A stretch of 64,000 bases of DNA from Gammaproteobacteria bacterium (GCA_030425645.1 JAUHZK010000011.1:1-64000), one strand, 5' to 3'. Numbered from the stretch's first letter, positions 45,549 through 56,446 are shown. Made by a program: numbers and translations. The notes: generated from the letters alone by a model not told the origin.

Positions 45549-46895
45549 ATGACTATGTTCACAAGACCATTTTATCTAAGCCGTTGGCTATTGCTGCTGA
45601 GTTTTTGTTTGGTTTGCAGCCGTGCGTCTGCTGCTGAGCTGACGGCTATTGCGGTAGAACAAAATGGTGCAACCACCGAGATTGCCCTCAAGCTAACAGC
45701 AGATGCTGAATACCGATATTTTGCCTTGCAGTCGCCTGATCGCTTGGTGCTTGACCTGTCCTCGGTGAGGGCTAAGTTGGCGAGCAAACCCGCTGCCGGT
45801 GTGGTGACGAATATTCGAACCGGCGTACGCAACGGTAGCGACCTACGGGTGGTATTTGACCTCAGTACAGGTGTTTCGGCCGAAGTTAGTAAAACAGTCG
45901 CGGGTGATCAGGTGTTTATGTCCTTGTCACTGAAACCGTTAAGAGCGGCCGCCAAACCGGTCGCCAAGCCCAAACCTAAGCCTAAACCGGTTGAAGTGGC
46001 AAAGCCGACTTCGCCGCAGGTGGTAAAAAAAGAGATCAAAAAACGTCGGCCGGTGCGAGTGGTAATTGATGCTGGGCATGGTGGTAAAGATACTGGTGCG
46101 ATTGGCCCGAGCGGAACGCGCGAAAAAGACGTGGCGCTATCTGTATCTAAACGCCTATACCAAATCCTTAAAGACAGTCCCGATTTTGCGCCAGTGATGT
46201 CGCGCACTGGGGATCAATTCTTGAAACTAAGAAGGCGCATGGATGTCGCCCGCAACAACAAGGCGGATGCCTTTGTTTCAGTTCACGCTAACAGTTTTAC
46301 TAGCAGAAACGTGCGCGGTGGTTCTGTTTATGCTTTATCGGTTGGTGGGGCTACTTCTGAGCACGCGCGTTGGTTAGCTGAGCGCGAAAATGCGGCGGAC
46401 TTAGTCGGCGGGGTGTCGATTCAAGATAAGGACAACTCGCTTGCTGCTGTGCTATTGGATTTGTCGCAAACGGCGACGTTGGAAGCCAGTATTGAGCTGG
46501 CTGATAACGTACTCAAAGAATTAGGGGTGATTGGCCCGTTACATAAGAAAACCGTCCAGCAAGCTGGTTTTCTAGTGCTGAAATCACCGGATATCCCATC
46601 AATTTTGGTGGAGACCGCCTATATTTCTAATCCCAAAGAGGAGCGGAAATTACGCGATGCTCGTTATCAGCAAAAGCTCGCTAATGCTATATTCCGCGGT
46701 CTCCGCGATTTTTTTGTAGCGAATCCGCCGCCGGGTACATTGTTTGCTCAGCATGGCGGCGACTATATCGTTCGTCGGGGAGACAGTTTGTCGGTCTTGG
46801 CCCAGCGTTGGGGAACCACCGTGAATGCCATCCGCCAAGTCAACCAGTTACGTAGTTCCAGCTTGGAAGTTGGGCAGCAACTCATTATTCCTTAA
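45549..46895 (+). CDS. amiB: N-acetylmuramoyl-L-alanine amidase, AmiB type, with LysM domain
   Basis: I start at the ATG at 45549 because it gives a compact signal peptide (WLLLLSFCLVCSRASA); upstream TTG (45504) and GTG (45480) starts are open alternatives and the RBS evidence is weak. The 448-residue protein has an AMIN domain (about 30-130), a Lys/Pro-rich linker, an Amidase_3 zinc domain with VVIDAGHGGKDTGA, FVSVHANSF and VETAYISNPKEE, and a C-terminal LysM (YIVRRGDSLSVLAQRWG). It cuts septal peptidoglycan at cell separation, normally activated by EnvC/NlpD. mutL starts 11 bp later. Confidence 0.93.
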   Translation: MTMFTRPFYLSRWLLLLSFCLVCSRASAAELTAIAVEQNGATTEIALKLTADAEYRYFALQSPDRLVLDLSSVRAKLASKPAAGVVTNIRTGVRNGSDLRVVFDLSTGVSAEVSKTVAGDQVFMSLSLKPLRAAAKPVAKPKPKPKPVEVAKPTSPQVVKKEIKKRRPVRVVIDAGHGGKDTGAIGPSGTREKDVALSVSKRLYQILKDSPDFAPVMSRTGDQFLKLRRRMDVARNNKADAFVSVHANSFTSRNVRGGSVYALSVGGATSEHARWLAERENAADLVGGVSIQDKDNSLAAVLLDLSQTATLEASIELADNVLKELGVIGPLHKKTVQQAGFLVLKSPDIPSILVETAYISNPKEERKLRDARYQQKLANAIFRGLRDFFVANPPPGTLFAQHGGDYIVRRGDSLSVLAQRWGTTVNAIRQVNQLRSSSLEVGQQLIIP

Positions 46896-46906
46896 AGGTT
46901 TAGCAC

Positions 46907-48748
46907 GTGCCTATTCAGCAATTGCCGGCGCAATTAGTTAACCAAATTGCGGCAGGTGAGGTCGTTGAGCGCCCCGCGTCTGTTGTAAAAGAGTTAATGG
47001 AAAACAGCCTAGACGCTGGCGCTACCCAAATTGATGTAGAGGTAGAACAGGGTGGTGCGCGGCTACTTCGTTTACGAGATAACGGTCACGGCATTGCGCC
47101 TGAGCAGCTAACGCTGGCAGTGTCGCGTCATGCCACCAGCAAGATCAGCAATTTAGAAGACTTAGAAGCCGTCGGCTCATTGGGTTTTCGCGGCGAGGCG
47201 TTGCCGAGTATCGGTTCCGTGGCACGTTTGCGCATCGCCTCAGCGGAAGCAGGACAGGATGCCGCCGAACTGGTGGGTGACGGTAGCGGTGAATGGCAGG
47301 GGCCGCAGCCAACCGCGCATCCGGCGGGCACCACCATTGAAGTACGTGATCTATTTTTTAATACGCCCGCGCGCCGCAAATTCATGCGCGCCGAGCGTAC
47401 CGAGTTCGACCACATTGAAAAAACGGTGCGTAAATTAGCGCTGTCGCGCTTTGACGTAGGTTTTAGCTTGCGCCATAACGGTAAAGCTAGGTTCCGCTTG
47501 CCGCCCGCGACTAGTCGTACAACTCAAGAGCATCGTATTGCTGAATTGGTTGGCGCGCCCTTTATTTCGCAAAGCCTGCATGTGGATATCGCAGTTGGCG
47601 GCTTACGTGTCTCGGGCTGGATTAGCCAGCCGACTTTCTCGCGCAGCCAGGGCGACATGCAGCACTTTTACGTCAATGGCCGCGCGATTCGCGACAAGCT
47701 AGTTATTCATGCTGTGCGGCAGGCTTACCATGATGTGCTGTTCCACGGTCGCCAACCGGCTTATGTGTTGTTTCTAGAGATTGACCCGCGCGAGGTCGAT
47801 GTCAACGTGCACCCAACTAAACATGAAGTGCGTTTTCGCAATAGCCGTGGCGTCTACGAGTTTTTAATGCGGAATCTGGCCAAGGTGCTGGAGGATTCGC
47901 GCGGTGGTGCTGAAGGACAGTCTGAAGTTGCCTTGGCCGAACGGCATGACGGCGCGGGTTTGGCCCAGCCATCCTTAGATCAAACGAGCATGGGGCTGCC
48001 AGCTTGGTCAGCGCCAACACAGCAACCGATTAATTTAGACCAGCAAACCGCAGCGACGTTGTTTGCGCAGGAGCGGGTTTCACCCAGCTATGGGGCAGGG
48101 GTGAGCGCAGCTAATCCAGCCGTTGGAGCTGGCTTGGCTACCAGTGAAGATAGCGATGCAGAAATGCCGCCAATGGGATACGCGCTTGGGCAGTTGCATG
48201 GCATCTATATCTTGGCGCAGAACCAACAGGGTTTAGTGCTTGTGGATATGCACGCAGCTCATGAGCGTATTGTGTATGAGCGTTTAAAGCTCCAATTTGG
48301 CGGCGATGGCGTGCAATCGCAGCCGTTGCTAGTGCCAGCCCGGGTGGCGGTTAGTGACCGTGAGGCAGAGCAGGTTGAACGCCATTATCAGGTTTTTAAA
48401 CAAGCCGGTTTTGTGTTGGAAAGACTTGGCCCGGAAACCGTCACCGTGCGCGAGGTGCCGGTGCTGTTGGCGCAAGCAGATATAGAGTCCTTAGTACGTG
48501 ACGTGCTTTCTGATTTGATGGAAAACCTAGGCGCAGATCGCTTGCGGCATGCTTTAGAAGACAAGTTGTCGAGTATGGCTTGCCACGGTTCGGTTCGCGC
48601 GAATCGTCAGCTAACGGTAGCCGAGATGAATGCCTTACTACGGGACATGGAAGCGACGCCGCGTAGCGGCCAATGTAACCACGGTCGTCCGACTTGGGTA
48701 CAGCTGACAATGAAGGCCCTCGACGCCTTCTTTATGCGGGGACAATAG
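46907..48748 (+). CDS. mutL: DNA mismatch repair protein MutL with endonuclease motif
   Basis: A 613-residue GHKL ATPase. N-terminal motifs are ELMENSLDAGAT, LRDNGHGI, RHATSKI and GFRGEALPSIGSV. The variable linker spans about 330-420. The C-terminal domain has DMHAAHERIVYE, a Q-to-M version of the DQHA(x)2E(x)4E metal-binding motif, and GQCNHGRPT near the end. This suggests a nicking MutL, as in bacteria without MutH; E. coli MutL lacks the motif. The start is GTG. The last base of its TAG is the first of the miaA GTG. Confidence 0.96.
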   Translation: MPIQQLPAQLVNQIAAGEVVERPASVVKELMENSLDAGATQIDVEVEQGGARLLRLRDNGHGIAPEQLTLAVSRHATSKISNLEDLEAVGSLGFRGEALPSIGSVARLRIASAEAGQDAAELVGDGSGEWQGPQPTAHPAGTTIEVRDLFFNTPARRKFMRAERTEFDHIEKTVRKLALSRFDVGFSLRHNGKARFRLPPATSRTTQEHRIAELVGAPFISQSLHVDIAVGGLRVSGWISQPTFSRSQGDMQHFYVNGRAIRDKLVIHAVRQAYHDVLFHGRQPAYVLFLEIDPREVDVNVHPTKHEVRFRNSRGVYEFLMRNLAKVLEDSRGGAEGQSEVALAERHDGAGLAQPSLDQTSMGLPAWSAPTQQPINLDQQTAATLFAQERVSPSYGAGVSAANPAVGAGLATSEDSDAEMPPMGYALGQLHGIYILAQNQQGLVLVDMHAAHERIVYERLKLQFGGDGVQSQPLLVPARVAVSDREAEQVERHYQVFKQAGFVLERLGPETVTVREVPVLLAQADIESLVRDVLSDLMENLGADRLRHALEDKLSSMACHGSVRANRQLTVAEMNALLRDMEATPRSGQCNHGRPTWVQLTMKALDAFFMRGQ

Positions 48749-49692
48749 TGGCTAGCCATCAGTTGCCCGTTATTTGGTTAATGGGGCCAACCGCGTCTGG
48801 CAAAACGGCCTTAGCCCTAAAACTGGTCGAGCAGTTCCCCTGTGACATTATTAGCGTTGATTCGGCGCTGGTTTATCGCGGCATGGATATTGGCAGTGCT
48901 AAACCCAATCAACAGGAGCAGGCGGCAGCGCCGCATCGGTTGATTGATATTTGCGACCCGAGCGAAGCCTATTCCGCCGGTCAGTTTCGGCAGGACTGCT
49001 TGCAGCATATAGAGGAGATTCACTCCCAAGGCCGGGTGCCTTTGTTGGTTGGTGGCACCATGCTTTATTTTCGTGCGCTGACGCAGATGGATGATTTGCC
49101 GCAGAGCGACCCAGCACTGCGACAGGATTTGCAACAGCGCTTAAAGACGGATGGCTTGGCCGCTTTAGTGGCTGAGCTGCAAGCCCGCGATCCGGCTGGC
49201 GCTAAACGCGTAGAACTGCAGAATCCGCAACGGGTGCTGCGGGCCTTGGAGATGGTGACCTTAAGCGGCGAGTCATTGGTCGAGTTGTGGCAGGGCACTA
49301 AGCCGTCAACCTTGCCATGGCCAACATTAAAGTTGGTGGTCGCTCCTGAGCGTGCGGTGCTGCATCAGCGTATCGCTATGCGCCTTGCGCAAATGTTTGA
49401 TAATGGCTTTGTTGAGGAAGTGGAATCGCTTTACCAACGTGGCGACCTAGCGGAAAATTTGCCGGCGATTCGGGCAGTTGGTTACCGCCAAGTTTGGCAG
49501 GCTTTGGATGGTGTTCATGACATCGATAAAGCCCATGAGTTGGCGTTATACGCAACACGTCAGCTAGCCAAACGGCAGTTAACTTGGTTGCGGAAAGAGC
49601 CAGACTGCCACTGGTTTGATCCCTTGGCACCGGAGAGTGAGACTGAGCTAATGGCTAAAGTCGGTGGATTTCTTGAAAAAGCTAAGGTTTGA
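48748..49692 (+). CDS. miaA: tRNA dimethylallyltransferase
   Basis: The start is the GTG at 48748, overlapping the mutL stop by one base (TAGTG), with GGGGA six bases upstream. The 314-residue enzyme has the P-loop GPTASGKTALAL, DSALVYRGMDIGSAKP, PLLVGGTMLYFRAL and RAVGYRQVW. It transfers a dimethylallyl group to A37 of tRNAs reading UNN codons. The overlap suggests translational coupling to mutL. Confidence 0.96.
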   Translation: MASHQLPVIWLMGPTASGKTALALKLVEQFPCDIISVDSALVYRGMDIGSAKPNQQEQAAAPHRLIDICDPSEAYSAGQFRQDCLQHIEEIHSQGRVPLLVGGTMLYFRALTQMDDLPQSDPALRQDLQQRLKTDGLAALVAELQARDPAGAKRVELQNPQRVLRALEMVTLSGESLVELWQGTKPSTLPWPTLKLVVAPERAVLHQRIAMRLAQMFDNGFVEEVESLYQRGDLAENLPAIRAVGYRQVWQALDGVHDIDKAHELALYATRQLAKRQLTWLRKEPDCHWFDPLAPESETELMAKVGGFLEKAKV

Positions 49693-49779
49693 GCCAGACT
49701 TCGGTGGTATTATTTGGGGAGTTACGCGCATGTCTGGCGATTACGCGCGTCTATCTGGGCTTTAACAAGGAGAATAACA

Positions 49780-50067
49780 ATGGCCAAGGGTCAGTCGTTG
49801 CAGGAACCGTTTTTGAACGCTTTGCGTAAAGAGAAAGTGCCGGTTTCAATCTTTTTAGTAAACGGCATTAAGCTGCAGGGTACTATCGAATCATTTGATC
49901 AGTTTGTGGTGCTATTACGTAATAGCGTGAGCCAAATGATTTATAAACACGCTATTTCTACTGTTGTACCGTCACGTAATATCCGTCTTGCGCCAGCGCA
50001 GGGTGAAGAAGGCGATGCGGCGGAAGCAGCAGAAGCAGAAGAAGGTGATAGCGCCGGTAATGTGTAA
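49780..50067 (+). CDS. hfq: RNA chaperone Hfq
   Basis: The ATG at 49780 follows AAGGAGAATAAC, a strong ribosome binding site. The 95-residue protein has the Sm fold motifs [40 protein letters not shown] and [11 protein letters not shown]. Hfq forms hexamers that pair small RNAs with mRNAs. The C-terminal tail is short and very acidic ([15 protein letters not shown]), unlike the longer E. coli tail. A terminator follows. Confidence 0.98.
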   Translation: MAKGQSLQEPFLNALRKEKVPVSIFLVNGIKLQGTIESFDQFVVLLRNSVSQMIYKHAISTVVPSRNIRLAPAQGEEGDAAEAAEAEEGDSAGNV

Positions 50068-50090
50068 AACATACCTTGGCTAACACCAAG

Positions 50091-50121
50091 AAAAGGCTGC
50101 GGTTTTCCGCGGCCTTTTTTA
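50091..50121 (+). terminator. hfq terminator
   Basis: AAGGCTGCGG and CCGCGGCCTT (50093-50102, 50107-50116, one T-G) enclose TTTT and run into a T tract. Confidence 0.92.
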
Positions 50122-50149
50122 TGGCCGATGATATTGGAAATTAACGTAT

Positions 50150-51424
50150 ATGTTTGAACGCCCCAAGTCCGGGGAAAAAGCCATCCTGGTTCACGTCAAT
50201 CAGCCGCTCAGTGAGTGGTTTGCCGACCGTTGTGAGTTTGAAGAGCTCGCGGCGGGTTCGGGTGCTGATGTGGTTTTCAGTATGGCCCAGATCTTACGCC
50301 GAGCTGAACCGAAGTATTTACTAGGGCAGGGCAAAGCAAATGCAGTCGCGGAAGCGGTAAAGGCGACGGGTGCCCAAGTGGTTATTTTTGCGGCGCCGCT
50401 AAGCCCAAGCCAAGAGCGCAATTTAGAAAAACTGCTTTGCTGCCGTGTGCTCGACCGTAACGGATTAATTCTTGATATTTTTGCCCAGCGCGCACGCTCA
50501 TTTGAGGGCAAGCTGCAGGTCGAGTTAGCCCAGCTAAGGCATTTGTCGACTCGTTTGGTTCGTGGTTGGACACACTTGGAGCGCCAGAAAGGCGGTATTG
50601 GTTTACGCGGGCCGGGCGAGACCCAGTTAGAAACGGATCGACGTTTGCTAGCGGTTCGCATTAAATCATTGAGCGCAAAGCTTGACCGCATCGTTTCGCA
50701 GCGTGATCAGCAACGGGCCACCAGGCGTCGTACCGAAGTACCAACGGTGTCACTGGTTGGTTATACCAACGCCGGTAAATCAACCTTATTTAACCGCCTA
50801 ACAGGTGCCGACGCCTATCAAGCTGACCAGCTGTTCGCCACGCTTGACCCCACTTTGCGCCGTTTAAATCTTGGCCCCGGGCAACATGTCGTATTGGCTG
50901 ATACGGTTGGCTTTATTCGTGATCTACCGCCAGAGTTGCTGGCGGCCTTTCGAGCCACGCTAGAGGAAACTCGCGAAGCGACGCTGCTGTTACATGTGGT
51001 CGACGCTGCTGATGACCGCTGGCAGGAAACCATTGAGCACGTTGATGAGACTTTAGAGGCTATTGGTGCCAACGAGTTGCCGCAATTAATTGTGATGAAT
51101 AAGCTTGATCGTTTGGCACCGAACGCGCCGCGTATGGCGGAGTGGCAAAGACGTCCTGTCGCCTGGGTATCTGCGCACAGTGGGGAGGGCGTTGCCGAAT
51201 TAAGACAACGCATTGCTGAACTGGCGTATACCGATGCGGTCAAAGGTTGGCGGCATTTAACACCGTATGAAGGCGGCCTTAGGGCGCGTTTATATCGTGA
51301 CGGTTTTGTGCTTGATGAAAAGCCTTCTGACGATGGCGGTTATTGGTTGCAATTATGTCTACCCAAAACGCGTTTTGATGCCTTGTTTGGTGAAGAAGAA
51401 ACGTTGTTGGATTGTCCTCAGTAA
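50150..51424 (+). CDS. hflX: Ribosome-associated GTPase HflX
   Basis: A 424-residue GTPase that splits stalled 70S ribosomes. The HflX domain (about 20-190) contains KYLLGQGKANAV and the glycine-rich RQKGGIGLRGPGETQLETDRR. The G domain has G1 GYTNAGKSTLFN, G3 DTVGFI and G4 MNKLD. Length matches the E. coli protein (426). It sits between hfq and hflK as in E. coli, but the hfq terminator implies a separate promoter or read-through. Confidence 0.96.
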   Translation: MFERPKSGEKAILVHVNQPLSEWFADRCEFEELAAGSGADVVFSMAQILRRAEPKYLLGQGKANAVAEAVKATGAQVVIFAAPLSPSQERNLEKLLCCRVLDRNGLILDIFAQRARSFEGKLQVELAQLRHLSTRLVRGWTHLERQKGGIGLRGPGETQLETDRRLLAVRIKSLSAKLDRIVSQRDQQRATRRRTEVPTVSLVGYTNAGKSTLFNRLTGADAYQADQLFATLDPTLRRLNLGPGQHVVLADTVGFIRDLPPELLAAFRATLEETREATLLLHVVDAADDRWQETIEHVDETLEAIGANELPQLIVMNKLDRLAPNAPRMAEWQRRPVAWVSAHSGEGVAELRQRIAELAYTDAVKGWRHLTPYEGGLRARLYRDGFVLDEKPSDDGGYWLQLCLPKTRFDALFGEEETLLDCPQ

Positions 51425-51456
51425 TGTGTCGTTGGCAAGACGCCGCAAATTTAAGT

Positions 51457-51536
51457 CGGTAGAATGCTACCGCTTGTGAAAAGCGCAGAAATTGAAGGGT
51501 TTTTGCCTTGTTTTCTTGGCAGATGACACCATCTGC
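51457..51536. promoter_or_regulatory. Two perfect inverted repeats upstream of hflK
   Basis: CGGTAG-AATG-CTACCG (51457-51472) and GCAGATG-ACAC-CATCTGC (51519-51536) lie in the 151-bp hflX-hflK gap. The second, 40 bp before hflK, is operator-like. No T-run follows either. Confidence 0.4.
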
Positions 51537-51575
51537 TAGGTAATACACTAATCTCCGAACATTTTAGGAGCTGCA

Positions 51576-52772
51576 ATGGGCTGGAACGAGCCAGGAAATA
51601 ACGACCCATGGTCTAACGGTGGGTCTAACGGCGGATCTAATGGTAATGGGCGTCGCCCCACCGGTGGCCAAGACGGTCCACCAGATTTAGACGAAGCCTT
51701 ACGCAAGTTACAGGAACAGTTGGGCGCAATGTTTGGCGGCGGCGGTAAAAAAGCCAGCGGCAATAGCGGTAACGGTGGCGCCTCTGGTTTCGGCGGCATG
51801 CTGGTCTTAATCCTGCTATTGGTGTTGGGCGCAGCAGCTGTCAGTAGCGTGCATATTATCGAGCCAGCTGAGCGCGGCGTGGTGATGCGTTTTGGTCGCT
51901 ATGTGGACACCTTGCCTCCAGGCTTGGCGGTACGTTTGCCGTTCCCAGTGGAGCGTGTTTTGAAGGTTGACGTTGAACAAGTTCGTCGTCTCGACTACTC
52001 AGGCACCATGCTCGCCAAAGATGAAAATATCGTTGATATTAAATTGGCCTTGCAGTATCGCGTTGGCGATCCGTATCACTACTTGTTCTCGGTAGAAAAC
52101 CCAGAAAACACCATTCAGGAAGCCACTGCCAGTGCCTTCCGTGAGGTGGTGGGTCAAAACACCATGGACTTTGTGATTAAGGATGGTCGTTCGGAAGTCG
52201 CGGCTCGAGCCAAAGAGCTATTGCAAGAAATTCTAGATGGCTATAACACTGGCCTAGTGGTTGCGGGTGTGAACTTAGCTAATGCGCAAGCACCTGCTGC
52301 CGTCCAAGCGGCGTTTGAAGATGCTAACAAAGCGCGTGAGGATGGTGAGCGTCTGAAGAATGAGGGCGAGGCCTACGCTAATGATGTGATTCCAAAAGCG
52401 CGCGGCCGTGCCGCCCGTGTGTTGGAAGAAGCCAACGCTTATAAAGAAAGTTTGGTGGCGAAAGCTGAAGGTGAATCTGAGCGCTTCACCAAGCTGCTAG
52501 CAGAATACAAAAAAGCCCCTGATGTGACTCGTGACCGTTTGTATCTAGAAACTATCGAAGGGGTTTATGCAGACACCAGCAAAGTGATTGTCGATACCGA
52601 TGAAGGTAGTAACCCGCTGATGTACGTGCCGTTGGATAAGTTGATGCAAGGTAAGGCAACAAGTAGTGCCAGCGCAGAACCTACCGGAGTAAGTGGCCGT
52701 AGCGCTGCGCCAAGACAACCGAGTAGCGAGCGTAGCCGTTTCCGAGATGCTCGTTCACGGGAGGGTCGTTAA
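51576..52772 (+). CDS. hflK: FtsH protease modulator HflK
   Basis: A 398-residue membrane protein with a Gly/Asn-rich cytoplasmic N-terminus (about 1-70), one transmembrane helix (about 72-95) and an SPFH/band-7 domain starting EPAERGVVMRFGRYVDTL. A long helical region ending near RSREGR follows. With HflC it forms a large cage around FtsH. hflC begins 3 bp after the stop. Confidence 0.96.
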   Translation: MGWNEPGNNDPWSNGGSNGGSNGNGRRPTGGQDGPPDLDEALRKLQEQLGAMFGGGGKKASGNSGNGGASGFGGMLVLILLLVLGAAAVSSVHIIEPAERGVVMRFGRYVDTLPPGLAVRLPFPVERVLKVDVEQVRRLDYSGTMLAKDENIVDIKLALQYRVGDPYHYLFSVENPENTIQEATASAFREVVGQNTMDFVIKDGRSEVAARAKELLQEILDGYNTGLVVAGVNLANAQAPAAVQAAFEDANKAREDGERLKNEGEAYANDVIPKARGRAARVLEEANAYKESLVAKAEGESERFTKLLAEYKKAPDVTRDRLYLETIEGVYADTSKVIVDTDEGSNPLMYVPLDKLMQGKATSSASAEPTGVSGRSAAPRQPSSERSRFRDARSREGR

Positions 52773-52774
52773 TC

Positions 52775-53641
52775 ATGGGTAATTCAATGAGAAATGTTGC
52801 CATTCTTGGCCTGCTCGCTGTGGTGGTTATTAGTGGTTCGGCCTTCACTGTAAAAGAGGCTGAAAAAGCGATTGTTTTGCAATTAGGTGAGATTGTCGGT
52901 TCCGACTACGAGCCGGGTCTGCACTTTAAAGTGCCTTTGATTAGTACCGTACGCCGCTTTGATGCACGTATTCGTACCGCAGACAGCGCGCCAGCCAAGT
53001 TTCTAACGTCTGAGAAGAAAAACGTAATCGTTGATTTCTTTGTGAAATGGCGTATCAGCGACCTAGGCAAGTTCTATACCTCTACTGGTGGCGGTGACGC
53101 CCGTCGTGCCAACCAGCTGTTAAACGACATTGTGCGTAAGGGTTTGCGTGATGAGTTTAGTTTGCGTACCAACCGTGAAGTAATCTCGGGTGAACGTGCG
53201 GAAATTATGGAAATCATGACCCGCAACGCCAACGAAGAAGTGGCTGGCTTAGGTGTTGAGATCGTAGACGTTCGAGTTAAGCGCATTGAATATGCTTCTG
53301 ACGTAAGTGAATCGGTATACCTACGTATGCGCGCCGAACGTAATCGAGTTGCTAAGGACTTCCGTGCTCGTGGTGAAGAAGCTAAAGAACGTATTCAGGC
53401 CGATGCTGATCGTCAAAGCACTATTTTGCTAGCCGAAGCTGAGCGAGATGCAGCCAAGATTCGTGGTGAGGGTGATGCGCGTTCGGCAGAAATTTACGCC
53501 GAAGCCTATGGCGCTGACCCTGAGTTCTATCGTTTTTACCGTAGCCTAGAGGCTTATCGAAATAGTCTTGGTGGCGAATCTGACGTAATGGTGATTTCAC
53601 CGGATAGCGAATTTTTCCGCTACTTTAAAAACGACAAGTAA
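52775..53641 (+). CDS. hflC: FtsH protease modulator HflC
   Basis: A 288-residue SPFH protein anchored by an N-terminal helix (about 6-24). It has KEAEKAIVLQLGEIVGSDYEPGLHFKVP, DVRVKRIEYASDVSESVYLRMRAER and EAERDAAKIRGEGDA, all characteristic. It partners HflK in the periplasmic cage around FtsH. A hairpin follows the stop. Confidence 0.97.
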   Translation: MGNSMRNVAILGLLAVVVISGSAFTVKEAEKAIVLQLGEIVGSDYEPGLHFKVPLISTVRRFDARIRTADSAPAKFLTSEKKNVIVDFFVKWRISDLGKFYTSTGGGDARRANQLLNDIVRKGLRDEFSLRTNREVISGERAEIMEIMTRNANEEVAGLGVEIVDVRVKRIEYASDVSESVYLRMRAERNRVAKDFRARGEEAKERIQADADRQSTILLAEAERDAAKIRGEGDARSAEIYAEAYGADPEFYRFYRSLEAYRNSLGGESDVMVISPDSEFFRYFKNDK

Positions 53642-53650
53642 AATAACGCT

Positions 53651-53672
53651 ACGCCCCGTCAATACGGGGCGT
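53651..53672. repeat. Hairpin ACGCCCCGT/ACGGGGCGT after hflC
   Basis: A perfect 9-bp stem with a CAAT loop lies 10 bp after the hflC stop. It lacks a T-run, so it is a weak terminator or an mRNA-stabilising hairpin before the DUF2065 gene. Confidence 0.55.
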
Positions 53673-53704
53673 TGTGCTGTCTGCAGAAAATGCGTCTAGC
53701 TTAA

Positions 53705-53893
53705 ATGACTCAAGATTTATTGACCGCCTTGGCGCTGATGTTAGTGCTCGAAGGCATACTGCCGTTCATTACCCCTCGTGGTGCTCGGCAGACTTGGTTC
53801 ACGCTAGCGCGCATGGAAGACCGCCGAGTCCGTATAATTGGCTTGGCCTCCATGCTTGGAGGCTTAGTTTTGTTGAACCTTGTACAAGGGTAG
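53705..53893 (+). CDS. DUF2065 small membrane protein (YjeT-like)
   Basis: A 62-residue protein with two hydrophobic segments around a central basic loop: LLTALALMLVLEGILPFI, then RGARQTWFTLARMEDRRVR and GLASMLGGLVLLNLV. This is the DUF2065 pattern, and it always tends to lie between hflC and hisZ/purA, as here. Function is unknown. hisZ starts 5 bp later. Confidence 0.9.
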   Translation: MTQDLLTALALMLVLEGILPFITPRGARQTWFTLARMEDRRVRIIGLASMLGGLVLLNLVQG

Positions 53894-53898
53894 AGTGC

Positions 53899-55083
53899 AT
53901 GAGCACCACCAATAGTGACCGTTGGATGTTGCCGGAAGGCATGTTCGAAGCCATGCCTGGCCAGGCCCAGGCATTGGAGTCTTTACGCCGCGAATTGCTC
54001 GATTTATTCGCGACTTGGGGCTACCAATACTGTATGCCGCCGATGGTTGAACATTTAGATGCGTTGTTAACCGGCGTTGGCAGCACACTTGAACGCGAAA
54101 CCTTCAAATTAACCGACCCAGCTGGTGGCCGTCTGCTAGGCATTCGTGCTGATATGACCACTCAAGCAGCGCGTATCGATGCCAACCGCCTCGGCGGCAA
54201 AGGCATTAACCGTCTTTGCTATGTTGGTTCAGTGCTACGTGATGCACCTGCTAATGCGCACCGCCCGCGCAACCCAACTCAGGTGGGTGCGGAGCTATTT
54301 GGTGTGGATACCACAGAAGCCGACCATGAGATGCTGCGTTTGATGGTGGCTTCACTACAACAAGCCGGTGTCGATAACCTCTGTATCGATATCGGCCATA
54401 TTGGTGTTTACCGGGCGGTGATTAACGCACTAGGCCTTAGCGTAGAAGAAGCCAAGCCTTTGTATCGCCTCCTGCAAGGCCGCCGTGTCCCGGAAATTCA
54501 CGAATACGTTCAGCAAGCCAACCTAGATGCCGAATGGCAGCAAATTATTTGCGCGCTACCGTCTCTACATGGTGATTTGGCGGTATTAGCGGAAGCGCGC
54601 GAGCTGCTTGCCACTAAAGTGCCCGAGGCCATTCCTGCCATTGAAGAGATTGAAGCTGCGGCTCAGTTGTTGGCAGCTGATGGTGCCATCTCGGTCCATG
54701 TCGATTTGATTGAATTGCGCGGTTACAGCTACCACACCGGTTTGGTGTTTGCTGCGCTAGTCCCCGGTGTCGGCAGTGAGCTGGCCCGTGGCGGCCGCTA
54801 TAACAGCGTTGGTGCGGCGTTTGGACAGGCGCGTCCAGCTACTGGTTTTAGTGCTGACTTAGGCGCGGTCTTCGACGCCAGCCAGCGCTCTTGTGATTTG
54901 GCGAAAGCGATTTTGGCACCGGCGGTAGCGGGTAATGCGTCTTTGCAAGCAGCAATTGATGCCTTACGCGCCACAGGTGAGGTGGTGATCGAAGATGTTA
55001 GTGGCAGTGCAGATGCCGCTGCGCACGACTGTGATCGTGTTTTGCAAGAAATAGAGGGTGCTTGGCAGCCTGTTGCTGTTTAG
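53899..55083 (+). CDS. hisZ: ATP phosphoribosyltransferase regulatory subunit HisZ
   Basis: I start at the ATG at 53899; the open frame extends upstream only because it shadows the DUF2065 gene. The 394-residue protein is a HisRS paralogue without the synthetase's tRNA-binding domain. It has WMLPEGMFEAMPGQ, LLDLFATWGYQYCMPPMVEH, GIRADMTTQAARID and ARGGRYNSVG. HisZ works with short-form HisG in histidine synthesis. Location before purA is common in this class. Confidence 0.94.
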   Translation: MSTTNSDRWMLPEGMFEAMPGQAQALESLRRELLDLFATWGYQYCMPPMVEHLDALLTGVGSTLERETFKLTDPAGGRLLGIRADMTTQAARIDANRLGGKGINRLCYVGSVLRDAPANAHRPRNPTQVGAELFGVDTTEADHEMLRLMVASLQQAGVDNLCIDIGHIGVYRAVINALGLSVEEAKPLYRLLQGRRVPEIHEYVQQANLDAEWQQIICALPSLHGDLAVLAEARELLATKVPEAIPAIEEIEAAAQLLAADGAISVHVDLIELRGYSYHTGLVFAALVPGVGSELARGGRYNSVGAAFGQARPATGFSADLGAVFDASQRSCDLAKAILAPAVAGNASLQAAIDALRATGEVVIEDVSGSADAAAHDCDRVLQEIEGAWQPVAV

Positions 55084-55119
55084 CTCTCCACGGAAAAAGT
55101 TTTTAAGGACAAGAAATAG

Positions 55120-56427
<1,308 letters not shown>

Positions 56428-56446
56428 AGCGAGTTCTCGTTATAGT

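Noticed and set aside
53674-53898. 75-codon N-terminal extension of hisZ
   Set aside because: It is the shadow of the DUF2065 gene in another frame; HisZ homology starts at the ATG at 53899.
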